In this document: positions 51,762 through 60,380 of the stretch, one piece after another | Layout: each line of letters begins with the position of its first letter | Numbering within the stretch: position 1 is the first letter of the stretch | DNA from: Sphingomonas sp. Leaf242 | GTDB taxonomy: Bacteria; Pseudomonadota; Alphaproteobacteria; Sphingomonadales; Sphingomonadaceae | Reading direction: 5' to 3' | Length of the DNA stretch: 64,000 bases | Assembly (NCBI RefSeq): GCF_001422045.1 | Contig: NZ_LMLW01000014.1 | Location: 31,745-95,744 of the forward strand | The notes under the pieces: generated by a model | The model's input: the letters and a program-made list of their open reading frames with translations, nothing else | Told to the model about the DNA's origin: nothing | Databases searched by the model: none | Translations under genes and position numbers: made by a program

Positions 51762-52010
51762 TTACGGGCTGTTGGGCGTGTCGTCGTTCTTGTCGACGGC
51801 AACATAGATGCCGAGACCGACTGCAACGACTGCGAGTGCAGCGACGATGAAGCCACCACCGCTAGCAAGTGCGTTGTCGCCATCGACCGATTCCTTGGCC
51901 GGCTGCGTGAGCGGGGTAGCGACGGGAGCCGCTGCCGCGATGGTCGGCGCTGCGACGAGCGAAAGCGCCGTCATCGCCGTGTAGAGTGCCTTCAATTTCA
52001 TTGCCTTCAT
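51762..52010 (-). CDS. Small secreted or single-pass membrane protein
   Basis: This 82-residue protein has a signal peptide (residues 1-28, ALSLVAAPTIAAAA), a short polar part and a hydrophobic helix (about 51-72, GGGFIVAALAVVAVGLGIYVAV), ending with acidic VDKNDDTPNSP. It resembles small sphingomonad proteins of unknown function. It has its own terminator and an upstream AGGGG-like ribosome site. No function can be assigned. Confidence 0.7.
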   Translation of the reverse strand: MKAMKLKALYTAMTALSLVAAPTIAAAAPVATPLTQPAKESVDGDNALASGGGFIVAALAVVAVGLGIYVAVDKNDDTPNSP

Positions 52011-52204
52011 CCCCTTTTAGGATTCGGAAAACCCAATATCGCAGTTTCCATAGCCCCGAATCGCCGCCCTTGTCCACATCAAATAATGGCAAGTTTTGCT
52101 ATTCGTCATAGACTTATAGACGATATCGAAACTCGTCGAGCAACGGCAAGTTCCTTTGTCCGGGGTGTTCCAGACAGATTCCGTCATCGCAGTCATGACG
52201 CCTG

Positions 52205-52239
52205 CGACTCTCGGGTCGAAGTATTCGGCCCGAGAGTCG
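52205..52239 (-). terminator. Inverted repeat past the epimerase operon
   Basis: CGACTCTCGGG (52205-52215) and CCCGAGAGTCG (52229-52239) are perfect 11-base complements with a 13-base loop, 7 bases beyond the stop of the last gene of the minus-strand operon. It lacks a T-tract but is well placed as a terminator or 3' end stabiliser. Confidence 0.55.
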
Positions 52240-52245
52240 TATGGC

Positions 52246-53241
52246 TCAGAGACCGTGATACTCGCGATACCAGGCCACGAACTGCGGCACGCCTTGGGCG
52301 ATCGTCGTCCGCGGTTCGAAGCCGAGGTCGTTCTGGATTGCGCTGATATCGGCGAAGGTATCGCGCACGTCGCCGGGCTGCATAGGCAGCAGCCGGCGTT
52401 CCGCGGGGCGACCGCAGGCCTGTTCGATCAGCGAGATCATCTCGCCGAGATCTTCCGACTGGCTGTTGCCGATATTGTAGATCCGGTGCGGGCTGACGCT
52501 GCCGCCCGCCTTCACGCTGCCATCGTCGGCGGGCGGATTGTCGACGCAGGCGACGATGCCGGCGACGATGTCGTCGATATAGGTGAAGTCGCGGCGCATG
52601 TTGCCTTCGCCGAACACGTCGATCGGACGACCCTCGAAGATCGCCTTGGTGAACAGCCACATCGCCATGTCGGGACGGCCCCACGGGCCATAGACGGTGA
52701 AGAAGCGCAGGCCGGTCAGCGGGATCCGGTAGAGATGCGCGTAGGTCTCGCTCATCAGCTCGTCCGCCTTCTTGGTGGCGGCATAGAGCGACAGCGGCTG
52801 GTCGACGCGGTCCTCGACGCGGAACGGCAGCGTGTCGTTGCCGCCATAGACCGACGAGGACGAGGCATAGACCATATGCTCGACCTTCCGGTGGCGGGCG
52901 ATCTCGATCATGTTGAGATGCCCGGCGAGATTGGCCTGCAGATACGCGCGCGGGTTCTCGATCGAATAGCGCACGCCGGCCTGTGCGCCGAGATGGACGA
53001 TGCGGTCGAAATGCTCGCCGTCGAGCGCAGCTTCGAGCGCGACATGATCGGAGAAGTCGACCTGCTTGAACGCGAAGCCGTCGCCCAGCTTGTCGAGCTC
53101 GGCGAGGCGCGCATGCTTCAGCGTGACGTCGTAATATTCGTTGAGGCTGTCGATGCCGAGCACCGTATCGCCGCGTGCGAGCAGATGGCGGCTGACGTTG
53201 AAGCCGATGAACCCGGCTGCGCCGGTGACGAGAACGCGCAT
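52246..53241 (-). CDS. UDP-glucuronate 4-epimerase-like NAD-dependent epimerase
   Basis: CAGGAG lies before the ATG at 53241 and gives 331 residues. The SDR has GAAGFIGFNVSRHLLARGD (residues about 7-25), IDSLNEYYDVTLKHARL, HLGAQAGVRYSIENP (about 82-96), SSSSVYGGNDTLPFR, YAATKKADELM with Tyr-x3-Lys, LRFFTVYGPWGRPDMAMW and RRDFTYIDDIV. The NEYYDVTLK and GRPDMA motifs are typical of UDP-glucuronate 4-epimerases (UDP-galacturonate synthesis). This would feed a GalA-containing polysaccharide. It lies 112 bases downstream of the amidotransferase gene. Confidence 0.88.
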   Translation of the reverse strand: MRVLVTGAAGFIGFNVSRHLLARGDTVLGIDSLNEYYDVTLKHARLAELDKLGDGFAFKQVDFSDHVALEAALDGEHFDRIVHLGAQAGVRYSIENPRAYLQANLAGHLNMIEIARHRKVEHMVYASSSSVYGGNDTLPFRVEDRVDQPLSLYAATKKADELMSETYAHLYRIPLTGLRFFTVYGPWGRPDMAMWLFTKAIFEGRPIDVFGEGNMRRDFTYIDDIVAGIVACVDNPPADDGSVKAGGSVSPHRIYNIGNSQSEDLGEMISLIEQACGRPAERRLLPMQPGDVRDTFADISAIQNDLGFEPRTTIAQGVPQFVAWYREYHGL

Positions 53242-53353
53242 AAGTAACTCCTGCAGTCTGCGGTTTCTATGTACCAAACACGACTATCCGCTAAAGCACG
53301 AAGTGCTGCGAGACGTGGTCAATTGGGGTATCTGACGCACCGTGCGTCGTCCG

Positions 53354-55297
53354 TTACATACCTTGACGATCGAGCCAAGCCTGGAGCATCAGGACGCTCC
53401 AGAGCTGGCTGCCCAGCTGTCGACGACCCGATAGATGATCGCGCCATTGGCGCCCGACTATCTCCGCATCGAGCAATCCCTGTCGCCGGAGGCGATCTTC
53501 CGACAGCAGGTCCGAAGCCCAGCCTTTCAACGGACCACGCAGCCAGTCGTTGATCGGCACGCCGAATCCCATTTTCGGTCGCTCGATCAGCGTGCGCGGA
53601 ACATAGCGGTCGAGGATTTCGCGGAGCACCCATTTGCCGCGGCCTTGACGCAGTTTCTGGTGCATCGGCAGTGTCCAGGCGGCTTCCGCGACGCGGTGGT
53701 CCAGGAACGGCGCACGGGTCTCCAGCGACGCCGCCATGGCCGCGCGATCGACCTTCACGAGGATGTCGTCGGGAAGATAGCTGACGGAATCGAGTGCCAT
53801 CATTCTCGCGACCGGATCCGCGATGACGGGCCAGGCGCCGCGATCGTCGATCAGCGCGTGATGCGACGATCCCCTCAGGACGGGGACGTCGGACAGGCCC
53901 CATTCGGCGAGCATCGACGCATAGAGATCATCGACCGATCGAACCGGGCCCAGCCGAGCGGCAAGCTTGTACGCCTTGTCCCCCAGATTCGCATGGATCG
54001 GAAGACGATCGAGCGCGTGCGACAGCGAACCGCCGTTGAGCGAGAGTGCCTTCGTCATCATCTGCGCGACCGCCGATCGAAGCGGTGCAGGCACCAGTCG
54101 AAGCGATTTCCACAATTTGGGTGCAAACAGATACCGGTTATAGCCCCCGAACAGCTCGTCGCCGGCATCGCCGCTCAGCGCGACGGTCACGTGCTGCCGC
54201 GCCAGTGCCATGACCAACGTCGTCGGCAATTGCGAGCTGTCGGCAAAGGGTTCGTCATAGATGTCCGGCATCCGCGGCACCGCGCTAAGGACATCGTCGG
54301 CGGTCATCATCAACGTGGTATGATCGGTCCCGAGATGCGCGGCGACGAGCGCGGCGTGGCCCGATTCATCAAAGCGCTTCTCATGGAAACCGATGCTGAA
54401 GGTCCGCACCGGGCGCGTCGACTGGGACTGCATCAGGGCGACGATCAGCGATGAATCGACTCCCCCCGACAGGAGCGCGCCCAGCGGCACATCGGCCATC
54501 ATCTGACCGCCGACGGCGCGCTTGAGCACCGCTTCCAAATGATCGGTCGCGGCGACGTCGTCGAGGTCGAGCGGATTGGCGATACCGTGGAGCGCGGTCT
54601 CGACCAGCGACCAGTAGCGCGTCGGGGTCGCGTCGCGGTCGTCGATCGAGCGCAGCGTCAGCGTCGTTCCGGGCGGCAGTTTGCGCACCCCCGACCAGAT
54701 CGACTGGGGGCCGGCGATATAGTTGAAGCGGAGCAGCTGCGCGACCGCATCGTGATTGATCCGGCGCTCGAACGCGGGATGCGCGGCCAACGCCTTGAGT
54801 TCCGATCCAAACAGAAACCGGCCGCCCTGCCAGCCATAATATAGCGGCTTCTCGCCGAACCGATCGCGCGCCAGCGTCAGCGAGCCCGTCGTCCGGTTCC
54901 ACAGACCGAACGCGAACATGCCGACCGCTTCGGAGACGGTCCGTTCGACTCCCCAGGCCTCGATGCAGGCGAGCAGGGTTTCGGTGTCCGAATGGCCGCG
55001 CCATTCCGGCGTCAGGCCTTGCGCGGCGAGCTTGGCGCGCAGGTCGTCGTGATTGTAGATCTCGCCATTGTACACGATCACCAGGGCGCCGCTGGTCGAC
55101 GTCATGGGTTGATGTCCCGCCGGCGACAGGTCGACGATCGCCAGGCGGCGATGCAGCAGGGTGATCCCGTGTCCCGCGTCGGTCCAGACCCCGCCATCGT
55201 CCGGGCCGCGATAGGAAATCGCCGATGCCATCGGGCGCAACGCGTCGCCCGACGGGTCGGTGGGGTCCTTGGCCCATGCTCCAGCAATACCGCACAT
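53354..55297 (-). CDS. Asparagine synthase (glutamine-hydrolysing)-type amidotransferase
   Basis: The 647-residue AsnB-type protein starts MCGIAGAWA with the catalytic Cys2. It has SYRGPDDGG, LLHRRLAIVDLSPAGHQPM, YNGEIYNHDDLR and GHSDTETLLACIEAWG in the glutaminase half, then LSGGVDSSLIVALM (ATP-binding PP-loop, about 268-281), YDEPFADSSQLPT, ALSGDAGDELFGGYNRY and DKVDRAAMAASLETRAPFLDHR-type elements in the synthetase half. Full-length and intact. Inside a polysaccharide operon beside a uronate epimerase it may amidate a uronic acid rather than aspartate. Only 2 bases separate it from the GT4 gene. Confidence 0.88.
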   Translation of the reverse strand: MCGIAGAWAKDPTDPSGDALRPMASAISYRGPDDGGVWTDAGHGITLLHRRLAIVDLSPAGHQPMTSTSGALVIVYNGEIYNHDDLRAKLAAQGLTPEWRGHSDTETLLACIEAWGVERTVSEAVGMFAFGLWNRTTGSLTLARDRFGEKPLYYGWQGGRFLFGSELKALAAHPAFERRINHDAVAQLLRFNYIAGPQSIWSGVRKLPPGTTLTLRSIDDRDATPTRYWSLVETALHGIANPLDLDDVAATDHLEAVLKRAVGGQMMADVPLGALLSGGVDSSLIVALMQSQSTRPVRTFSIGFHEKRFDESGHAALVAAHLGTDHTTLMMTADDVLSAVPRMPDIYDEPFADSSQLPTTLVMALARQHVTVALSGDAGDELFGGYNRYLFAPKLWKSLRLVPAPLRSAVAQMMTKALSLNGGSLSHALDRLPIHANLGDKAYKLAARLGPVRSVDDLYASMLAEWGLSDVPVLRGSSHHALIDDRGAWPVIADPVARMMALDSVSYLPDDILVKVDRAAMAASLETRAPFLDHRVAEAAWTLPMHQKLRQGRGKWVLREILDRYVPRTLIERPKMGFGVPINDWLRGPLKGWASDLLSEDRLRRQGLLDAEIVGRQWRDHLSGRRQLGSQLWSVLMLQAWLDRQGM

Positions 55298-55299
55298 CG

Positions 55300-56469
55300 T
55301 CAGGTTCCTAGCGAAGCTTTGGCGCGTGCGCGCGCGATTTGATGCCACAGGGTTCGATACGCCGATACCATGCGATCGAGTCCGAACCGACCAAGCACGC
55401 TGGCCCGTGCCGTCTCGCCGCGCCGCGCGCGCTCGGAAGCCGGTTCGTCGATCGCGGTGCCCAGCGCCTGTGCAAGCGTTTCGGGCGCCAGCGGCGGTAC
55501 CACCCATCCGGTGCCGTCGAGGATCAACGCGGCGTCGCCGACATCGGTGACGACGCAGGGTACCGCGCACGCCATCGCTTCGGCGACGACATTGGGAAAG
55601 GCTTCCCCTGCCGAACTGAGCACGAAGACATCCATGGCGTTCATCACCGCACGGATATCGTCGCGGCGCCCGACACCGACAATCCGATCGGCGAACGGAT
55701 GGCCATCGAGCAGGGCGTCGAAATAGGGTTCGCCGCGTTCCAGTCCGGCGCCGGCCATCAACAACCAGACATCGGGTCGATCGACGGCAAGCATCGCAAA
55801 GGCTTCGAGCAGGGAAGGGTGGTCCTTCAGCGGATCGGCCCGGCCAAGATGGCCTATGACGCGCGCCGTCGCAGGAACGCCGGTGGCGATCCGGAAGCGC
55901 GCGCCGGCTGCGGCATCGGGCCTGAGCGCACCAAAATCATAGCCGTTCGGGATCAGTTCGAAACGTCCCGCATAGCCGATCAATCGATGGAGCTGGATCG
56001 CGGCCTGGCTGGGCGAGACGATCGCGGCGGGGATCAACCGCGACAGCCGGGCGCAGAGACGCGCCACCACCAGCGTCGATGTCTTGTTGCGCGCCGGATC
56101 GAAGCTGGCCGCACGAACGCCCCAGCAGACCGGACGCCGACCGATCCAGGCGGCGATGCCTCCGACCAGATCGGCATGATACATCCAGGTCTGGACGACA
56201 TCGGCACGCGAACGCCGGATCAGGCGGACCAATCGGGCTATGCTCCACAGCAGGGAGACTGCCGATCCGGCCTCGAGCACCGTTACGGGAACGCCGATGT
56301 CACGCAGCCGGGATGCATACAGGCCGTCGCCGGTAAGACTGACGACATGCACCTGCCCGGGATCGGGCATGGCTGCGGCCAAGCGGAACAGCGCGGCTTC
56401 CGCACCGCCACCCCCCAGTCCGGTGATGACGTGCATCACGCGGAAATCCTGTTCGCGCGGATCGGTCAC
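55300..56469 (-). CDS. GT4-family glycosyltransferase
   Basis: The GTG at 56469 overlaps the acyltransferase stop by 4 bases (GTGA) and gives 389 residues; it is more likely than an upstream ATG. The protein has HVITGLGGGGAEAALFRLA (about residues 12-30), IPNGYDFGALRPD, RVIGHLGRADPLKDHPSLLEAFAML (about 205-228) and the donor-side LSSAGEAFPNVVAEAMACAVPCV (about 283-305). It is an intact retaining GT4. It should add a sugar to the lipid-linked repeat of the second polysaccharide. Confidence 0.87.
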   Translation of the reverse strand: MTDPREQDFRVMHVITGLGGGGAEAALFRLAAAMPDPGQVHVVSLTGDGLYASRLRDIGVPVTVLEAGSAVSLLWSIARLVRLIRRSRADVVQTWMYHADLVGGIAAWIGRRPVCWGVRAASFDPARNKTSTLVVARLCARLSRLIPAAIVSPSQAAIQLHRLIGYAGRFELIPNGYDFGALRPDAAAGARFRIATGVPATARVIGHLGRADPLKDHPSLLEAFAMLAVDRPDVWLLMAGAGLERGEPYFDALLDGHPFADRIVGVGRRDDIRAVMNAMDVFVLSSAGEAFPNVVAEAMACAVPCVVTDVGDAALILDGTGWVVPPLAPETLAQALGTAIDEPASERARRGETARASVLGRFGLDRMVSAYRTLWHQIARARAKASLGT

Positions 56470-58397
56470 CGCGCGCGGCGATCGATCTGGCGCGCAAGCT
56501 GCATCCGGCGCGCGACGTATTCCGAGCCCCAATAGGACAGATGGCCGTTCGCGATATAGACGATCCGGCCATCCGCGATCGCGGGGTACCCCGTCCCTGC
56601 GCGCAACGCGTCGTCGAGCATGATCACGTCGACATCGAGGTGCGTCCGCACGCGGTCCAGAAAGTGCAGCACGGGCGCGCGGTACGCGTGATATTCGTCA
56701 TCGGGTACGGCGCAGTCGGCATAGCGCCCGCGTGTCGGCAGTCCTCGCAAAAGCCGTTCGGCGCACAGCCCGGCGTCCCAATCGAGCGCAGGAGGCGGTG
56801 CGATGACGACGACGCGGCGACCCAGTGCGCGGATCGCGCGAACGGTATTGCCGAGACCGGCGATCGCGGCCGCCTCCGAACTGGCCTGTTCGCGCTCCGC
56901 GGCCGGGGTGCCGCGCATGACGTGAAACTCCGCCGGCGTGAGATATTGCTTGAAGACGCTGGCAATCGCGACCGTGCGGATCGAGGGCGTGTCGCGCAGA
57001 TACGCCAGGACATCGTTGTTGTACGCGAGGCAGCCTTTCGCCCACGCGGTGTTCTGCGTCGATCCGGTAAAGTGGCCGACCGGCGCGACGCCGATCAGTG
57101 GCCCGCAGACATATTTGGTCGCCTGGACGACCTCCTGCCCGGGCAGGCGCGTTGCGACGATGCCGGGGATCAGGTGCATCGCATAGGAATCCCCCCACAC
57201 CAGCAGCGTCGGGGGCGATCGCGTCATGCAACCCGATCCGGGCTTGTAGCTGACGTCTGAAACGCACGCGTCGCCAAGCCCGGTATTGCCGCGGCGTTCC
57301 TCGGTATAGCGTGACGGTGCCGCGCCCATGCCGATCGCCACATACGGTACGGCGATGACCGACGCGGAAATCGCCAGCGCGGCCGCCACCCGCGGCCACG
57401 AGAAGCGTATGGGCGCCTTGTGGACCGGGTATTCGACCAAGCGATACTGAAGCCAGGCCAGCACGAGCGCGGTTCCGATCAGCACCAGCTTCAGCCATGT
57501 CGGCGGGGTCTGCACCCAGACGTTCATCGCGAAGGCGAACAGCGGCCAATGGATCAGATAGAGCGAATAGGAAAAGTCGCCGACGAACGCGAGCGGCCGC
57601 ACGACCGGTCGATCGCTCAGCGGATGATGGCGCAGGATGATCACCAGCGTGGCAAGGCAGGCCAGTGCTGCGTCGGCACCCGGATGCAACCCGCCGATCG
57701 GATGGATCGGCAGAACGATCAGCGTGGCGACGGCAGGCCAGAACAGCCACTCGACCGGGCGCGCGGTCCAGCCGCGATGGATGATCAGAGCGCCGATCGA
57801 TCCGATGGCGAGCTCCCACGCTCGCGTCGGGAAGAAGTAGAAGGCGATCTGCGGCTTCCACAGTCCGATGACGATGCACGCGATCGCCGAGAGCACCAGC
57901 GCGGCGCTCGCCACGCCAAGCCACATCCGGCGCGGCGTGAAGAACAGGATCGCCGGCATCAGGAGATAATATTGCTCCTCGATCGACAGCGACCAGGTGT
58001 GGAGCAGCGGTTTCAACTCGGCGTCGCCGCCAAAGTACGACCCTTGCTGCATGAGCACGAAATTGGCGGTAAACGTGACCGCGCCCAGCAACTGCTGTGC
58101 GAACTGGCGGAATTCGACGCTGGTCAGCAGCACGGTCGCGATCAGCGCGGTGATCGTGAAGGTCGTATACGCCGCGGGAAGCAGCCGCTTTGCCCGGCGG
58201 AAATAGAATTCCGTGAAACTGAATCTGTCCTGATCGATCTGCGTACGGATCATCGAGGTGATGAGAAAACCCGAGATCACGAAGAATATGTCGACGCCGA
58301 GATAGCCGGCCGGCAATAGTCCCAATCGCGCGTGATAGATGACGACCATCAGCACGGCGATGCCGCGCAAAGCCTGAATATCCTGCCGCAATGTCAC
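56466..58397 (-). CDS. Acyltransferase 3 (OafA-like) with SGNH domain
   Basis: This 643-residue fusion has an acyltransferase-3 membrane domain of about ten helices, starting LRQDIQALRGIAVLMVVIYHA with the Arg-Gly and His motif (residues 3-23), FFVISGFLITSMI and LHTWSLSIEEQYYLL (about 130-145). A periplasmic SGNH-like domain follows, with LLVWGDSYAMHLI (about 400-412), where GDS holds the nucleophile, and a terminal NGHLSYWGSEYV with the His. It O-acetylates surface glycan sugars. It lies 11 bases downstream of the GT gene and overlaps the next GT4 start. Confidence 0.9.
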   Translation of the reverse strand: MTLRQDIQALRGIAVLMVVIYHARLGLLPAGYLGVDIFFVISGFLITSMIRTQIDQDRFSFTEFYFRRAKRLLPAAYTTFTITALIATVLLTSVEFRQFAQQLLGAVTFTANFVLMQQGSYFGGDAELKPLLHTWSLSIEEQYYLLMPAILFFTPRRMWLGVASAALVLSAIACIVIGLWKPQIAFYFFPTRAWELAIGSIGALIIHRGWTARPVEWLFWPAVATLIVLPIHPIGGLHPGADAALACLATLVIILRHHPLSDRPVVRPLAFVGDFSYSLYLIHWPLFAFAMNVWVQTPPTWLKLVLIGTALVLAWLQYRLVEYPVHKAPIRFSWPRVAAALAISASVIAVPYVAIGMGAAPSRYTEERRGNTGLGDACVSDVSYKPGSGCMTRSPPTLLVWGDSYAMHLIPGIVATRLPGQEVVQATKYVCGPLIGVAPVGHFTGSTQNTAWAKGCLAYNNDVLAYLRDTPSIRTVAIASVFKQYLTPAEFHVMRGTPAAEREQASSEAAAIAGLGNTVRAIRALGRRVVVIAPPPALDWDAGLCAERLLRGLPTRGRYADCAVPDDEYHAYRAPVLHFLDRVRTHLDVDVIMLDDALRAGTGYPAIADGRIVYIANGHLSYWGSEYVARRMQLARQIDRRAR

Positions 58398-58408
58398 AAC
58401 AATGCCCC

Positions 58409-59416
58409 CTAGACGTCGCGCAGATGGTGGGCGAGTTTCGGTACGAGCATTGTCAGCGAGAACGTTCGCTCGATGACTGTGCGTCCTGCCCGTCCCAAGC
58501 GAGATCGTTCCGCGTGCGATGCAACGAGCAGGTCGAGGGCGTCAACCCATTCATCGATGCCGCGTGCACCGATGCCCAGCGTATCCATTGCGAGGATATC
58601 CGCATTCATGCCGATGGGCGATACTATTACCGGTTTGCCGCACGCCATATATTGCAACATCTTAAAGCTACATTTGCCACGCGCCCAATCGGTATCGGCG
58701 AGCGGCATCAGTCCAATATCGGTGGCCTGTATTTCCGATACTTCGCGCGGTTCAGACCATTGTACAAAACTCCACCGCGAAGAATCGATAGTGGGAAAGC
58801 TGGGACGGGCATTGCTGACAATTCGCAGATCGACGTGATCGTACCGCGCCAGGACGATCTTCAAGGCGGGTTCGAGAGATTCGAGATACGGGAAATTCGC
58901 CGCGGTGCCGATCCAGCCGATGACCAGGCGGTCGGCCTGCGTCTTTTCGATGGGATGATACCGGTCGGCATCGACGCCGGTCGGCAAGATCACCACATCG
59001 CGCGCCCAGCCACTATAGACGTCGGCCAGCCACGCGTTGCCGCAGATCACGCGGTCGCAGGCCCCCGCGATCCGCCGGGCAAATCGACCACCGCGAAGCA
59101 GATGGATCGCATCGTCGACGTCCAGCAGCCGTGGCCGCTTGGTCAGCCCCTCAAGCGTCGCGAGCGACGACAGCATCTCGCGCTGCAACAGTACCCGGTC
59201 GAAGCCGTGCGAACGGATCGCCTGCCAGCCGACTTCGGCGAGGCGCGTGGCCGCCCAGCCTGGCCGCTGCCAGCGCGCCGCAGGAGGATAGACCGACGTC
59301 GATGTCGGCATCTCGGTGATCGCGATCCCGAGATCGGCAAGCGGTTTGATGTATTGCCGCACGCGAAATCGGGCGCTCGGAACGTCGCGACCGCCGGTGA
59401 ACGCCGCAACCTTCAC
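58409..59416 (-). CDS. GT4-like glycosyltransferase
   Basis: The start GTG at 59416 overlaps the methyltransferase stop (GTGA) and gives 335 residues beginning VKVAAFTGGRDVPSARFRVRQYIKPL; longer frames add arginine-rich nonsense. The protein has VLLQREMLS, LVIGWIGTAANFPYLESLEPAL (about 170-191) and GKCSFKMLQYMACGKPVIVSPIGMNADI (about 255-282), a GT4-type donor site. It may transfer a further sugar. It sits between the methyltransferase and acyltransferase genes in the operon. Confidence 0.8.
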   Translation of the reverse strand: MKVAAFTGGRDVPSARFRVRQYIKPLADLGIAITEMPTSTSVYPPAARWQRPGWAATRLAEVGWQAIRSHGFDRVLLQREMLSSLATLEGLTKRPRLLDVDDAIHLLRGGRFARRIAGACDRVICGNAWLADVYSGWARDVVILPTGVDADRYHPIEKTQADRLVIGWIGTAANFPYLESLEPALKIVLARYDHVDLRIVSNARPSFPTIDSSRWSFVQWSEPREVSEIQATDIGLMPLADTDWARGKCSFKMLQYMACGKPVIVSPIGMNADILAMDTLGIGARGIDEWVDALDLLVASHAERSRLGRAGRTVIERTFSLTMLVPKLAHHLRDV

Positions 59417-60369
59417 TCTCCGGTACGCTCCGCCCAGACCGTCATCCGCCCGGTCTGGTTGAGGCTGGCCATGACATAGGACACGGGGAACAGCGCGAGG
59501 GCGCCGATCCGGCCCCCGCGTTCGGGAAAGTCCTTCAAGGCCTTCCCCACGCGCTGCCAGCCCTTGTCCTCGAGCCAGTAGCCCGCGCTGGCGATCAGGT
59601 TGGACATCGTCCGATGACGCTGGATCCGCGTCACGCGCCACCCCGACGCCGCCATGACCTTGGTGATGCTGCTCGCGTCGAAGTGGAAAAGGTGATTGGG
59701 CAATTGCAGCGCGTACCAGCGCTTGCCGAACAGACGCGCTTCGGCCGCGCCGCTGTCGGGCACCGACACCGCGAGTTGCCCGCCGGGTTTGGTCCAGCGG
59801 GCGAGCTTGCGCAGTCCCCCGACAGGGTCGTGCAGATGCTCGACGACCATCCAGCCGACCACCAGGTCGTAGGAATTCTCGGCCTTCTCGATGCCTTCCA
59901 ACGCGCCGATCTCCACCGGGAAGCCGAGTGCGCGCGCCGCTTCAGCTGCGTCGGGCGAGAATTCGACGCCTTCGACGTCCCAGCCGCGGTCCGCCATCAG
60001 CTTGAGGAAATTCCCCGAGGCACAGCCGAATTCCAGCATCCGTCCCACCGGGATATCGGGGAGGCTATGCGCCTTGGTATCGAACACGGTCTTGGCCGTC
60101 GCCAGCGCACGTGCCTTGAGGCCGGTCTGGGCTGCGGCATCGGCGGAAATGCGCGTTCCGACATAGGGGCCGTAATCGTCGGGATAATAGTCGCCCATGC
60201 TTTCGGGCGTCGGCCGCGGCGAGGTGCGGGCAAGCCCGCAGGCGCGGCATCGCACGACCGTGAACTCGCCTGGCAGACCATGCTGGCGATCATGGCCCGT
60301 TACGACAAACTCATCCGGCCCTTGGCAGCCGAGCGGGCAGGGAATCGTTTCCAAAGCCAATGTCTGCAA
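59413..60369 (-). CDS. SAM-dependent methyltransferase with N-terminal zinc-ribbon-like motif
   Basis: This 318-residue protein starts with two cysteine pairs (IPCPLGC and VRCRACG, about 10-46) of a zinc-ribbon type, then GRMLEFGCASGNFLKLMADRGWDVEGVEFSP (about 108-138, motif I), DLVVGWMVVEHLHDPVGGLRKL and KPGGQLAVSVPDSG. It belongs to the Methyltransf_23-like sugar or lipid-modifying group common in polysaccharide loci. A C-terminal helix-rich tail includes FPVSYVMASL. It overlaps the next glycosyltransferase start by 4 bases and lies 11 bases downstream of the flippase gene. Confidence 0.85.
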   Translation of the reverse strand: MQTLALETIPCPLGCQGPDEFVVTGHDRQHGLPGEFTVVRCRACGLARTSPRPTPESMGDYYPDDYGPYVGTRISADAAAQTGLKARALATAKTVFDTKAHSLPDIPVGRMLEFGCASGNFLKLMADRGWDVEGVEFSPDAAEAARALGFPVEIGALEGIEKAENSYDLVVGWMVVEHLHDPVGGLRKLARWTKPGGQLAVSVPDSGAAEARLFGKRWYALQLPNHLFHFDASSITKVMAASGWRVTRIQRHRTMSNLIASAGYWLEDKGWQRVGKALKDFPERGGRIGALALFPVSYVMASLNQTGRMTVWAERTGE

Positions 60370-60380
60370 TCCTCTGTCGG

